Source: Helichrysum umbraculigerum
Lineage: Eukaryota; Streptophyta; Magnoliopsida; Asterales; Asteraceae
Assembly (NCBI GenBank): GCA_949592205.1
Contig: CATIUR010000012.1
Span: 1 to 64,000, forward strand
Length of the DNA stretch: 64,000 nucleotides
Direction of reading: 5' to 3'
The notes below the pieces were generated by a model. The model saw nothing but the letters and a program-made list of their open reading frames with translations. It made no database searches and was not told the origin of the DNA. A program made the position numbers and the translations under genes. Shown here piece by piece: positions 10,340-21,300 of the stretch (position 1 is the stretch's first letter; every line of letters begins with the position of its first letter).

Positions 10340-11330
10340 ACCTGGGCGGTACCTCGGGCAAACTGTTTTTTAAAACGTAAAATTTTCTTGTGTATAACTA
10401 TTTTTGTTAGATTTGCGTTTTTAGTGTGAAGAATGGTGATATACAAAATGGAAAAGTATAGAACATATAAAGAATGTCGTAGGAAAAAATAGTTGAAGAT
10501 TAAAGGTGGAAATGCTTGAAACGACCCAAAACCAATGTGGGACTGGCCGACTGGCACAAATAAATGTATAAAATTGTTAAGAGGTCAACTCGACAACTTA
10601 AGAAAGTTAATTCTAACCCGCAAGTGACCCAGATACGATCGGAAGCAAAAACCAATACACCAGTTACACAATGTGTGACTACCCTAAAGCTACCCATATG
10701 ACTATGAAACCAATATTGTTGCAGTTGTCTTTGCAAACATAGCAGAAACACAAGAATTATTAAGAACAAACAAATGTCATTTAGCCGGACATACCCAAAC
10801 AATTATAATAGAATGTGTTAGCGCGTGATCCATTGTGGCGCCTACAAAATAGTTATACTATTTTGACTTATTATGTAATCCACATGACCCGCCCATTTAA
10901 CCTTTCATAGATAATTTATGCGAAATACAATTCAAAAATGATTTCAATAGTAATATGATTTTTCTAATACAACGTTTGTGTAGGTTATATATGTTGTAAA
11001 CATAAAGTTGGATATCTTTCAAGCTATCCTCTTTATAGCTAAATCTATACCCAATTTACTTCGAAATTATCCACATTTAAAACACCCTAGAAATACAATT
11101 TTGCAGCAAACTCGGTATTAATACCTCGTGGCTTCATTGACAACTATGACTAAAGAAATCGGTCAAGTTAATATCAAATTTGTAGATGTAATGAACTAGC
11201 ATATGGAGATACTTGCCTGATCAAAAAGAAAGAAAAATGCACTTAGCAAACTGAATTTCTACCATAGTTTGATTCCGCTACTAACGACAATGAGGATGAT
11301 AAGCTACAAGTACATGACAAGATATAACAC
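10340..11330. other. No gene recognised; intron-like DNA
   Basis: The segment 10500-10700 is less AT-rich (ACGACCCAAAACCAATGTGG, GACTGGCCGACTGGCAC) and resembles a dispersed plant noncoding repeat. The open minus frame through it has no protein-like composition that I can name. The remainder is AT-rich without repeats. Confidence 0.35.
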
Positions 11331-11339
11331 AATTAGTAT

Positions 11340-12127
11340 AAATTCTTTAAGAACTTACCATTGAAGCTAGACCAATACCTGATCCAAGAAAGCCTTGAGG
11401 TAAGCGCTCATTAGTTTGAACTTAAAAATGAAATATTTGAAGAAAAAGAATATATATAAACAATTCAAAAGAATCGAAGAATTCGATGTACTTACAAAAC
11501 CCAAAGCTGTACCTTAAAATGATCATCGGATTCCAAAAATCATCAACAAAGAATGTTAACATAAGTTGCTTTTTCATGCCCAAATGTAGTATTATGAACC
11601 AAGCAAATTAATAGTATTATGAAGAGATAAAATCAAACCTTTGGTAAGGTTCCCCAAAAGTAGTTTTTCATGTGCAACTGATGGAAAAGTGGAGAACCAC
11701 AATCTCTGTATATATATTATAGCTGAGACATACATTCAGGACAACATGGTAAAAAAGTTCAAGAGCATGAGCATAAATAAGAAGAAAATTTTATAATATC
11801 TAGAGAATTGAACTATATGCACTCTGACTTAAAAGGTTTACATTTCTTACTATAGTGTTTTTACGCCAATTTTTTAAGCTACAATGTATTGGTTAAAAGC
11901 TAATAAGGATATAATGAACATCTTACTCACTGGTTAAATTTGTAAATTAAAGTGAATGATGATTTTTGAGAGATGGGCAGCATCAGTAAGCTAGTACCAG
12001 GGATGAGAAACAAATACCTTGGTTTTCGATAAGCCAATAACTTCGGTGGCAGAGGCCAGACACATAATCATAAAACCCATGATCACGAGTATGAATCACC
12101 ATTGGATCCTTGCCACAGGTTTTAATA
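11340..12127 (-). pseudogene. Exon-like minus-strand segments of unknown origin
   Basis: Three short blocks have splice-like borders. About 12127-12015 reads FIKTCGKDPMVIHTRDHGF, then YVSGLCHRSYWLIENQ before AAG/GTATTT. About 11706-11640 follows a TACAG acceptor and reads RDCGSPLFHQLHMKNYFWG in one frame. About 11400-11345 reads TNERLPQGFLGSGIGLASM before a GTAAG donor. The blocks lie upstream, on the same strand, of the DCL1 fragment but do not match DCL1 as I know it, so this may be a chimera of several captures. The joined frame appears to hit a stop. Source gene not identified. Confidence 0.3.
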
Positions 12128-12509
12128 AACGTGGAACAATATGGGGAAAATACGGTTATTGTTTGACTGTTTGAGAAACCGATTGATAAACCGGTGTGTA
12201 ACTGCCATTACGACTTTAAACGGATAGGATTTTTTCCAGGACTTTGAACGGTGAAGATTTGATGGTCAACCCAGGAAGTTTACCTAGCTCCAACAATGTA
12301 GAGTTAAAATTATAATAATCAAATCGGGAGTATAAGAGCACTACAGCAGTTTGGAGAGGGTCAGGTGAAAAAAAAAAACCGTCACAAAAATATAACCAAC
12401 AATTATAAGGTTTAGATGGTTAAGATTAAAAGTTAATATCATCCAACGATCCAGATTTAAGTCAACCAAAAACCATTTTTTCAACTCTTCGGCAACCATA
12501 TATATGGGC

Positions 12510-12665
12510 AATTGGATTAAACTTCATGGTAGTGAATAATATACTTTCACCAAATAGAAATCTGTTAACATTCATCGGAGTGAATAATATTCATCCACTC
12601 AATGTAATTCAATTAAATTTTATCGAAGTGAATAATATACTTTTACTAAATAAAAATATATTTAT
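12510..12665. repeat. Second ATTCATC-family repeat block
   Basis: About 1.5 units of the repeat described at 10040-10330, with TTAACATTCATCGGAGTGAA and AATATTCATCCACTCAATGT. Sequence between the two blocks is unrelated to the repeat. Confidence 0.7.
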
Positions 12666-13439
12666 TTAGTTAAATTTGAATAGACTCATCTGCATCTCGT
12701 CCCAGCTGAATAGATGAGGCCTCCAAACCAAGCTCCAAGCCTTCCATCGACCAAGGTGTAAACGATAGTAACTGACATATATTAGCATGATCATAAGTAG
12801 AGGTTTTCATAAACTAATTTTCTAAAACTGAGATTACAAATTCAAGATTCAAAATAGAACAGTTATATATATCATTCTCACCAACAATAAATCTTGAAAA
12901 GTTCTTATCTTTGCTGTAAACACAATACCAAAATAAAAAAAAAGTTATAAATAAGATTCAGTCCGTAGTTTCTACCAATTTGTTTCTCATTGACCTTTAA
13001 CCTTTATCTTTTCCCAATTGATTCTTTGAGTAACACTCAGATTCAATCGCATTAATTTTGATAAATTGCATTTGGTAGTTTCTGAAGGATTTATGAGATT
13101 TAAACAGATCTATGCATTTTAAAACATATTTCTTTGCTAAAAATGTGTACTTGACTCCAAGATTCAATTTAATATTCATCATTCAAATACAAAGGTAACA
13201 CTCATCGTTCTAAACTCAACATACAATTCTAAAGTAACATTCACTAATCTATTTTCCATCATACACATCATATAATTACTTAATATTCACCGGCATTCAA
13301 TCGTATCAAGCTCATCAACATTGCTATAATAAATAGTACCTTATATTCATCATTTATTTCAACATAATTCGAATTTCATTTGTACTATGATGAAAATAAT
13401 GAATCGGTTAATACAAATCTTAGAAACAACTGATAATAA
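12666..13439. other. AT-rich interior, no gene recognised
   Basis: Loose ATTCATC/TTCATC words continue between 13160 and 13380, suggesting decayed repeat units. No exon chain or RNA gene was found. Confidence 0.4.
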
Positions 13440-13927
13440 TATGTAATTGTTGAATTTTCTTACAGTTTGTTTCTTCCTCGCGATTTATATTTTTCTGGTG
13501 CTTTTTTGTTTTTGTCTTCGGTCCATGAATCGTATCATCAATCATTGCGACTTCGAGTTAGTCGATCGATTATCGATGAAATTCGTGGTATTTGATTTCA
13601 GACGAGAATTGTAGGTTCTGCCCTAAATTCTGCGTTCAAAATCAATGATTTGTTGCCTCTGATCTTCAATTCTGCAATTAGAAACCCTAATTTTTGTTTT
13701 CAATCGTGAAAATATTCAGCAGATTTAGCCCTAATTTTGTGTCTGAGAGCGTACGCATTTTAGTTCGTTGATGTGTTCCTGAGTTTTTTTCTTTATTATT
13801 CTTTTTTAGACAGGTTAATTATTAAAGGACCATAATGCCCCTCCACCCTTTTTTTTAAATGGGTTGATCCAACGGACCAAAATTACTTCCCCCTTCCCTT
13901 TGGATCCACATTCCCTATTGATCCACT

Positions 13928-13931
<4 letters not shown>
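13440..13931 (-). promoter_or_regulatory. Right terminal leader region with a first-exon candidate
   Basis: Read on the minus strand from the TA tract, this runs from the purine-rich terminal repeat through GAAACCCTAATT-like leader DNA. It reaches an ATG (about 13537) opening MDRRQKQKSTRKI, a basic peptide like those at 6143 and 3789, but then meets a TAA before a GTAAGA donor near 13465. The layout mirrors the right end of the left element. An inward promoter is inferred; no TATA box is assigned. Confidence 0.4.

Positions 13932-14010
<79 letters not shown>
13932..14010. repeat. Long (TA)n microsatellite
   Basis: About 39 uninterrupted TA units. The adjacent LTR fragment has its own TATATA tract at the homologous position (compare 51925-51940), so the tract probably was the target into which the element inserted and then expanded. 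Confidence 0.95.
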
Positions 14011-14011
<1 letters not shown>

Positions 14012-14012
14012 C

Positions 14013-14159
14013 TATTATTCGCAAATAATACACGTATTCACATACTAAGTTTCACAAAACTTAACACATAAAATAGTTTGAATTCACTAATTCAGGGAAT
14101 TACTCTAGGTAATGCATGTAATTAGGTTAAAAGTGTACCCTAATTGGAGGATTGTCACA
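14013..14159 (-). mobile_element. Terminal fragment of a gypsy LTR (same family as 51770)
   Basis: The reverse complement begins TGTGACAATCCTCCAATTAG and stays alignable with 51770-51930, including CATGCATTACCTAGAGTAAT and AAGTTCTGTG-like words. It ends at the TA tract. Only the first ~150 bp of an LTR of about 4.2 kb survives. Similarity is clearly lower than between the LTR pairs elsewhere in the window, so it is an older relic. Confidence 0.8.
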
Positions 14160-14661
14160 GAAGGGAATCAAAGTGATCCCTCCTAATCATCTCAAAAATG
14201 GGAGGAAAGTGTTGGAAGAAAAATACACTTGAGACTTCCCCTCCTCTTCCTCCCCCTTCCTTTCCTTTCTTTGCATAATAAAACTCGAGAACACAATTTT
14301 AATTTCAATCCTTTCGCTTCCTTTCCTTTCTACCCTCCAAATAACTCGAGAACACAGTGAAAAGTGGGCCGATTACGAAGGAAATGAAAATTGCTATCCT
14401 CTAATTTTAATATAATGACCAAAATGTCCTCGTCATTCTCACTCCCATCGCCGCCTTCAGATTGGATCTCAAATTCCTTTTACTGCTACTTTTCCGTTTT
14501 AACTATTTTGTTTGTAATTAAGCACAGACACCTCTAAATTTCAGCCTCAACAATTGGCAAATGAGGAAAGACATGTATAACTTCAATTTAGTATTGTGAA
14601 TAGAGATTCTAGATGGATTTAATTTGGTGGAATCCCTCATCACTTCACCTCACTCATATAT
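14160..14661. other. Short non-LTR segment with an ACTCGAGAACACA-type repeat
   Basis: AACTCGAGAACACA occurs at about 14282 and 14342, embedded in pyrimidine-rich DNA (TTCCTTTCCTTTCT). The same paired word and composition recur at 42345-42455, indicating a small dispersed repeat, perhaps a MITE. The final 80 bp lead into the gypsy TSD. Confidence 0.45.
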
Positions 14662-15550
14662 TGTAACACCCGCCAAATTAGGACTTGTAATTAGTGCCTA
14701 ATCATATGTTAATACACGTAATTAGTTCCTTGTTAGGCTAATTAATGTATCGAATTATATATATTGTTGAATATATACGAAAATGCGATTTGGTTAAATC
14801 GTACGCAATCTAAATCGAATGTATTTCGATTCCATTTAATATGGACGTTGGTGACAAATTTTATTAAATAACGTTGTTATGTCAAAAATATTATTATTAT
14901 AATATTTCGTATTCATACGTATCGTACAAACTGAACCTATGCAATTTAAAATATTAAAACGCGCAAAACTGAATAAACCAACTTACAACTTATAACTCAA
15001 ATATAAATGATTTGTAAAATATTTAAATAAAATATCGCGTAATAATTTGTATTTTAAAACGTACCATTTAATATTTAAAATAATTATTTAACGCCTAAAA
15101 GACGGAGCAAACAAACACCACACGGGACGAGAACGCGGAGCGAAAATGGGGACTTAACCCCATTTCCCCCTCCTTTCCCCCCCCCACTTTCTGCATTCTC
15201 TCTCTCTCTCCTTCACTTTTTCTCTCAAAATTTCATCACCACCAAAACCATTAAGATCGACAAATAAACGTACCAAACGGCCTTGGATCATATTACTCTT
15301 TTGGAAGAAAACGACCACCGCGACACGATCTATCATCCTATCTTCTCGGATTTCTCATCCGATACTTTGTAAGTTTCCGACAAATCCCGAAATCTCTCGT
15401 TTTTTAAGTAATTTCACCTACTAGTTGTTTGTTTGTGCTTATGATGTCCCTAGAAGGGTTGGGTAAAAATATTGGACCGATCGGAAACCCGAAAACACGA
15501 TTTTTGCTCGAAATCCGTCGAACAGGCTTAAGTGTCGCATAGATGCCAAA

Positions 15551-16090
15551 AACAGTACTAGCGTCACTTAGTGTCGCTATGTCTAGTGCCGCCCTATAGC
15601 GTCACTACTTAAGTGCCGCTATCACACATACACCGTCACTTCTTTAGTGACGCAAGCATATAACTTTCGGTAGAAACCATGAGACACTTCGTAAGTGTCG
15701 CTATCCTCTGTACAAACCCGAACTTCATACCGTCACTACCAGAGTGACGCATACATTACTTAACGACACTTCTCCAGTGCCGCATTATATGTTACCTGAC
15801 ACTACTTTACGTCACTCCCTGAGTGCCGCTATACTCTTTTACCCGACACTTCCTTAGTGTCGCTATATTGCACGCCACTTCTTAAGTGACGCCTAAATCT
15901 CAGAAACTATTATTTTTCACGACACTGCTTAAGTGCCGCAATGTTACGGACCCCGTCACTTCTGAAGTGACGCATAACACGATACACGACACTATCTTAG
16001 TGACGCATAACCATAAACTGACACCAATACCCGACACTCCCTAAGTGACGCATAGAAATTATAAGTGACGCATATAGTGTCGCATAAAAC
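15551..16090 (+). repeat. Array of about 13 short hairpins inside the LTR
   Basis: Repeated pattern CGWCACTNNNNNAGTGNCGC, for example CGTCACTTCTTTAGTGACGC and CGACACTTCCTTAGTGTCGC. Arms are 7-8 bp and loops 4-5 nt; loop and spacer sequences vary while arms are kept, including paired changes (GTCAC with GTGAC, GACAC with GTGTC, some GTCAC with GTGCC wobble-type). The array is duplicated exactly in the 3' LTR (about 23797-24336). Every unit carries CpG. Confidence 0.9.
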
Positions 16091-16460
16091 AGCAGGTTTT
16101 CCAACTTTAATTTCACTAAGTGTCGAACTTTTATAACTTCAAATACTTATACGATACGACTTATAAAACACTTTGGGACACTTTTGTAAGTGCAAAACAT
16201 CGATAACTTGATAATAATACTTGAAGTTTATTATTTCAAACTCGTCACCAACGGGCCGTACACTTTTCAAACACTTAAACATATCAACCAAATAGTGGAT
16301 ATTTGGACATTATAGTCGGACAAACAACTGCAGGGGTGATCTTTTGAGATACCCAATCATATTTATAACCATCGCGTGTCATGGACACCATCAGGTTACA
16401 AGTCTTTGGACTTCATTTCGGCTAATCAACTTACGTTTGTTTAAACGCTTACAGACTCAG

Positions 16461-16995
16461 GTGAGTCTCATAGCCCCTCTTTTACTGTTTTACTCAGGGG
16501 TGTGATATACTGCTCAACTTTTAACATGTGAACGCAAGTACCAACTTTTCATATACTACATGAGTTTTTCGAAACTAATCATTTTAAAGTCCTCCGTCAG
16601 CATAGTTGTTAATACGTTGTAGCATGAATATTAGTATATGGTACCATATAGGATTGACCCTCCTCGTTCGGGTTAGCAAGCACTAAACGGGTAAACGGAC
16701 GTACTAATATTTGGGAAGACGAATGTTGATTAGGCATTCGTGGAGGCACCTCGCCCGGAATTCTCTATAGGGGACCCGGCCCTCGAGTTAAGCTCAACTA
16801 TGTGCTCATGGCTGTATACACGATGATTATCATTAAATTGCTGGATGCAATTCATTATTTAATTGCTGGATGCAATTCATTATTTTATTGCTGGATGCAA
16901 TACATTATTTAAATCTTGCGGTTCATACGATATTACTTGATTTCAAACCTGTGAGCTCACCAGCTTTATAGCTGACCTTTTAGCATATATCGCAG
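16461..16995 (+). other. Candidate leader intron in the LTR
   Basis: Consensus donor CAG/GTGAGT at 16461, branch-point-like GCTGACC at 16971-16977 and acceptor CGCAG/GTACC ending at 16995. The same three signals with unrelated DNA between them occur in the solo LTR (36781-38508) and the non-autonomous element (54115-54764), and a looser version in the 4.2-kb LTR. Splicing itself is an inference. Confidence 0.5.
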
Positions 16996-17285
16996 GTACC
17001 CAGCAGTAGGATGTTTCTGCTTCAGGATTTAGCTCGAGTCAGCATACAGACGATTGAGATTTTCTTGCATTAGTATATTTTGTATAAGTACTTATGTACT
17101 GAAATCTCATTTTAATTAACTCGAGCTATGTAAAGCTTCAAATGTTGTAAACATTTCAGTAATCTATATATTTTGTTAAAACGACGCATATAGAGTCGTT
17201 TGCTATTTATCTTTGTGCTTTGTTATTGATTAGTAACACCCAAATCAAGCTTCCGCAAATCATTAAATTTGGGGGTGTTACAGAT

Positions 17286-17297
17286 TGGTATCAGAGC
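17286..17297 (+). other. Primer binding site, initiator tRNA-Met
   Basis: TGGTATCAGAGC, complementary to the 3' end of plant initiator tRNA-Met, sits three bases after the LTR end. It would prime minus-strand cDNA synthesis. Confidence 0.95.
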
Positions 17298-17610
17298 CTA
17301 AGGTTATAGTGAACTAGGTTGCATTTAGTGAGCCTAGACTATGACCATTAGGCCGTATTCCTTATTAGGTATGACTGGTTCAGAGATTACAGCATACGAG
17401 TTTAATTTAACATAGCCTGATCAACTATGTACAATTAAGCAAAGATGATGTAAGATCTGAAAGTAGTTATGGCTGAACAGGATACAATAGAAGACTCTGA
17501 CCTCGAGAGAACCGAGACTTAAACATGTTTATGCTAGACACTCAATAGGCTATATTATATAGGAACTATATGAATATAGGCCTCAATCTTACTAACGCTT
17601 TGTCTCAGAA

Positions 17611-18096
17611 ATGGCAAACATTCCATCAAATTCATCTCGTTCTCAATCCGGGTCGCAGAACCCAAGGGTAGCAAGGAGGAACTCAAGGTTGCCTCGAGCT
17701 GGCCCGTATCCCACTCACTCCACCTTGCCGGCCTTAGCCGCCAGGGTGAATCAACACGAACAGCGACTTCGCACCATGGATGTCGTGTTGCAGGAAACAA
17801 ACGAAAACTGGAGACTTACATCCCTTGAACGCATCGGACAAGTCTCCGACGACCTTGAAACCACAAACAACAACATGGATGTCCTTCGTAACCAAATAAT
17901 AGAAATAAGGGTGGAAAATGCCCTTCTACAACAAAGGATGGAAGAATATGGGCAACGCTCACATGAAGCAGAAGAATATGCGCGTGGACTAACACAACGA
18001 CTAGCACTCGCAGAAGACAACGCCCGACAAGCCAGCAGGCTTGCAAACACTGTGGACCGTCTTGTCACGATGATGGAACAAATTAATCTACGTTAA
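17611..18096 (+). CDS. Small upstream ORF of the gypsy element, coiled-coil protein
   Basis: 161 codons between the PBS and gag-pol. An N-terminal basic, Ser/Pro/Arg-rich stretch (SGSQNPRVARRNSRLPRAG) is followed by a long helical, heptad-like segment (about residues 45-155) rich in Glu, Leu, Gln, Arg and Asn. There are no zinc knuckles and no homology I recognise. It is separate from gag-pol by about 290 nt with stops in between. A related but broken frame lies at the equivalent place in the 4.2-kb-LTR element (62652-62928), also ending in a short helical segment, which argues that the ORF is a real lineage feature. Function unknown; a structural or nucleocapsid-accessory role is only a guess. 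Confidence 0.65.
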   Translation: MANIPSNSSRSQSGSQNPRVARRNSRLPRAGPYPTHSTLPALAARVNQHEQRLRTMDVVLQETNENWRLTSLERIGQVSDDLETTNNNMDVLRNQIIEIRVENALLQQRMEEYGQRSHEAEEYARGLTQRLALAEDNARQASRLANTVDRLVTMMEQINLR

Positions 18097-18385
18097 GACT
18101 AGTGTAGTCTTTGTCTTGTAATCTATCCTGTAATCTAGTAACTATCTACGCGCTACTCTATAATTCAGTCGGATGTAACAATTCCCGACATCTTTTGTAA
18201 TACATCTGTAGGATGTAACCTTTGAACTCGTACTATCTATTAAATGTTCCTTGCTGTTTCAACTCATATCGATTGCCATTATTCCTGTTGATGTTATGTA
18301 TTACTGCTTTTATACATGTACATCTGAGATAAATACAACTTTCTTGCAAAATCTCATGTATCTTCATTTCTGTTATTGAAGAATC

Positions 18386-21300
18386 ATGCCGCCAAAGTCA
18401 AGACCTTACACCGATGCACAGATTACTTCACTCATAACCCAGGCTGTTACTGAAGCCTTGGCTCGCAATACTCCACCCAACTCCACAAGAAACAGCGATA
18501 CCGCTGGAACCTCTGCCACCAAACCTTGTTCTTACAAGGACTTCCAAAGCTGCAAACCCTCGAGTTTCAAGGGTTCTGAAGGAGCCATCGGACTGATCAG
18601 ATGGTTCGAGAAAATGGAAACTATTTTCCGTGTCAGTAAATGCGCGGAGAACGACAAAGTAAACTTTGCCACCTGCTCTCTTGAAGATGATGCCCACTCT
18701 TGGTGGAATTCATATACCCAATCAGTGGGTGCTGACATTGCCTACCAAATCACTTGGGAGGAATTGAAAGCCAAACTCACTGCCAAGTACTGCTCTATCG
18801 CCAAACTCCAGAAGCTAGATGAGGAGTTCTGGAACTTAAAGGTTCAGGGTGGTGACATCGATGGTTATACCACCAGATTTCAACAATTAGCTGCCCTCCG
18901 CCCAGCTATGGTAAGCACTGAACCTGATAAAATCAGGAAGTACGCCCTTGGTCTCCATGATTTTGTTCGGGGACACGTCATCTCTTCAAAACCAGCCACC
19001 ATTGACGGTGCAATCTCATTGGCCCAAGACCTGATGTCTATGAGCCAAGATTCTGAACCACCCACTTCATCCTCCCAAAACAACAAACGCAAGTGGTCTG
19101 ACTACCACAACAACCACTCCAACCAACAAAACAAGAAACCTGACACCATCAAAGCCTACAACACCACCACTGATATCATCCGGGGTTACACTGGGAGCAA
19201 GCCATATTGTCCCAAGTGCAACCATCACCATGAGGGTTCCTGTGGTTCCTTTTGCAACAACTGCAAGAGGTACGGCCACCTTACCAAAGATTGCCGCTCT
19301 CCTACCAACAACAACCCCAACAACACCAGGCCACCCAAAGTCTGCTTTGAGTGTGGAAACCCCGGGCATTTCAGGGATACGTGCCCAAAACTGAAGAACC
19401 GCAACAACAACAACAACAACAACCGCAGCAACAACAACAACAACAACAACAACCGCAGCAACAACAACAACAACAACACCCGCAGCAGAGCTTTCGTCAT
19501 CAAATCTGGGGACGCCCGCCAGGACCCGAATGTGGTCTCGGGTATGTTCCTCCTCAACAACTTAACTGCTTCTGTTCTATTCGATACTGGTGCTGATAGA
19601 AGCTTTATCTCCGATGATTTTTGCCCACTACTTGACATCACTCCTGTTGCCTTAGATGTTAAGTACACTGTAGAGCTAGCAAATGGAAAACTCGTAGAAA
19701 CCACCAGTGTGATACCTAATTGCACACTAAATCTAGCTGACGAAACCTTTTCGATCGACCTGATACCCATTGAAATCGGAAGTTTTGACGTCATTATTGG
19801 AATGGACTGGTTGTCCAAACATCGAGCTGAAATTGTTTGTCACGATAAAATCGTCCGTATCCCACTCGCCATTGGTGGAACCTTGATCATACAGGGGGAG
19901 ACCGGTGGGACGGGGCTCAATATAATCTCCTGCTTAAAAACCCGAAAATTTCTGAGAAAGGGTTACCCTGCCATACTCGCACACATCATGGAGAAGAAGT
20001 CGGAGGAGAAGCGACTTGAAGATGTGCCAATTGTTAGAGACTTTCCCGAAGTCTTTCCGGAGGAATTACCTGGTCTACCTCCGCCTAGACAGGTTGAGTT
20101 CTCGATTGATCTTGTGCCGGGTGCCGCACCGGTGGCCCGCGCACCGTACCGTTTAGCCCCATCCGAACTTCAGGAGTTGTCCTCTCAGTTACAGGAACTT
20201 CTGGATCGAGGATTCATTAGACCGAGTTCTTCACCTTGGGGAGCTCCGGTCTTGTTTGTCAAAAAGAAGGACGGTTCATTCCGAATGTGCATCGACTACC
20301 GAGAGTTGAACAAATTGACCGTCAAGAACCGTTATCCACTCCCTCGCATTGATGATTTATTCGACCAACTTCAGGGTTCAAGTATTTATTCAAAAATCGA
20401 TCTGCGATCAGGTTATCATCAGTTACGAGTTCGCGACACCGATATTCCAAAAACTGCTTTCAGAACTCGTTACGGGCACTACGAATTTCAAGTGATGCCC
20501 TTCGGTCTAACTAACGCACCGGCAGTATTCATGGACCTCATGAATCGGGTGTGCAAACCTTACCTCGATAAGTTTGTCATTGTCTTTATCGATGACATAC
20601 TCATTTACTCGCGCAACGAGCAAGAACATGCGCAACACCTCAGAACTATCCTGGAACTACTTAGACACGAGGAGCTTTATGCTAAATTCTCTAAGTGTGA
20701 GTTCTGGATCCAAACTGTTCAATTTCTTGGTCACGTGATCGACAGTCAGGGAATTCACGTGGACCCATCAAAAATCGAGGCTATCAAAGACTGGCAAGCA
20801 CCCACCTCTGCAACTGAAGTACGACAATTCTTGGGTCTTGCTGGGTATTATCGACGATTTATTGAAAATTTCTCCAAAATAGCTCAATCACTCACGGTAC
20901 TGACTCAGAAGGACAAAAGGTTCGATTGGACCGAGAAACAAGAGTCAGCGTTCCAACTTCTGAAACAAAAGCTTTGCAGTGCTCCAATTTTATCACTACC
21001 CGAAGGCACCGATGACTTCGTGGTATACTGCGATGCTTCTCACCAAGGTCTTGGTTGCGTGTTGATGCAACGAGACAAGGTCATTGCTTATGCCTCACGA
21101 CAGCTAAAAATTCACGAAAAGAACTACACCACTCATGATCTCGAGCTTGGAGCTGTCGTTTTTGCTCTCAAAATCTGGAGACATTATCTCTACGGCACTA
21201 AGTGCACAATCTTTACCGATCATAAAAGTCTCCAACACATCTTCGATCAGAAGGATCTCAATATGAGGCAACGTCGATGGGTCGAGTTGCTTACCGATTA

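Larger units (their letters stand above)
6511..13931 (-). mobile_element. Right DNA-transposon-like element carrying a DCL1 fragment
   Basis: Bounded by (TA)n tracts. The left end reads GTGGGAGGATCCAGAGGGAA. The right end, read inward, has GGGAGTGGATCAATAGGGAA and later GGATCCAAAGGGAAGGGGG. The purine-rich subterminal DNA (GGGAAGGGGGGAAGT / GGGAAGGGGGAAGT) matches in inverted orientation, giving imperfect terminal inverted repeats. No transposase is visible. Contents are duplicated noncoding DNA, private tandem repeats, captured gene fragments on the minus strand and a leader at the right end. Likely a non-autonomous MULE-like element; a Helitron cannot be excluded. Confidence 0.5.
14662..17282 (+). 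repeat. 5' LTR of the Tekay-type element
   Basis: 2621 bp, TG..CA ends. Contents in order: AT-rich presumed U3, C-rich tract near 15177, CT-rich leader (TCTCTCTCTCTCC at about 15197), a GTAAGT donor at 15369, the hairpin array 15551-16090, a CTGCAG acceptor candidate at 16333, a CAG/GTGAGT donor at 16461, three 25-bp ATTGCTGGATGCAAT repeats (16837-16911), a GCTGACC branch-point-like word (16971) and a CAG/GTACC acceptor at 16995. Confidence 0.95.

Noticed and set aside
10500..10802. 100-codon minus-strand frame
   Set aside because: Passes through noncoding repeat-like DNA, with no conserved motif and no splice-compatible partners.
15551..16090. CRISPR or tRNA-like hairpin array
   Set aside because: Units lack constant repeat length and unique spacers, and there is no tRNA fold; it is an LTR-internal array present in both LTRs.
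19225..19818. 197-codon minus-strand frame with poly-Leu
   Set aside because: Antisense shadow of the gag poly-Asn tract and protease.
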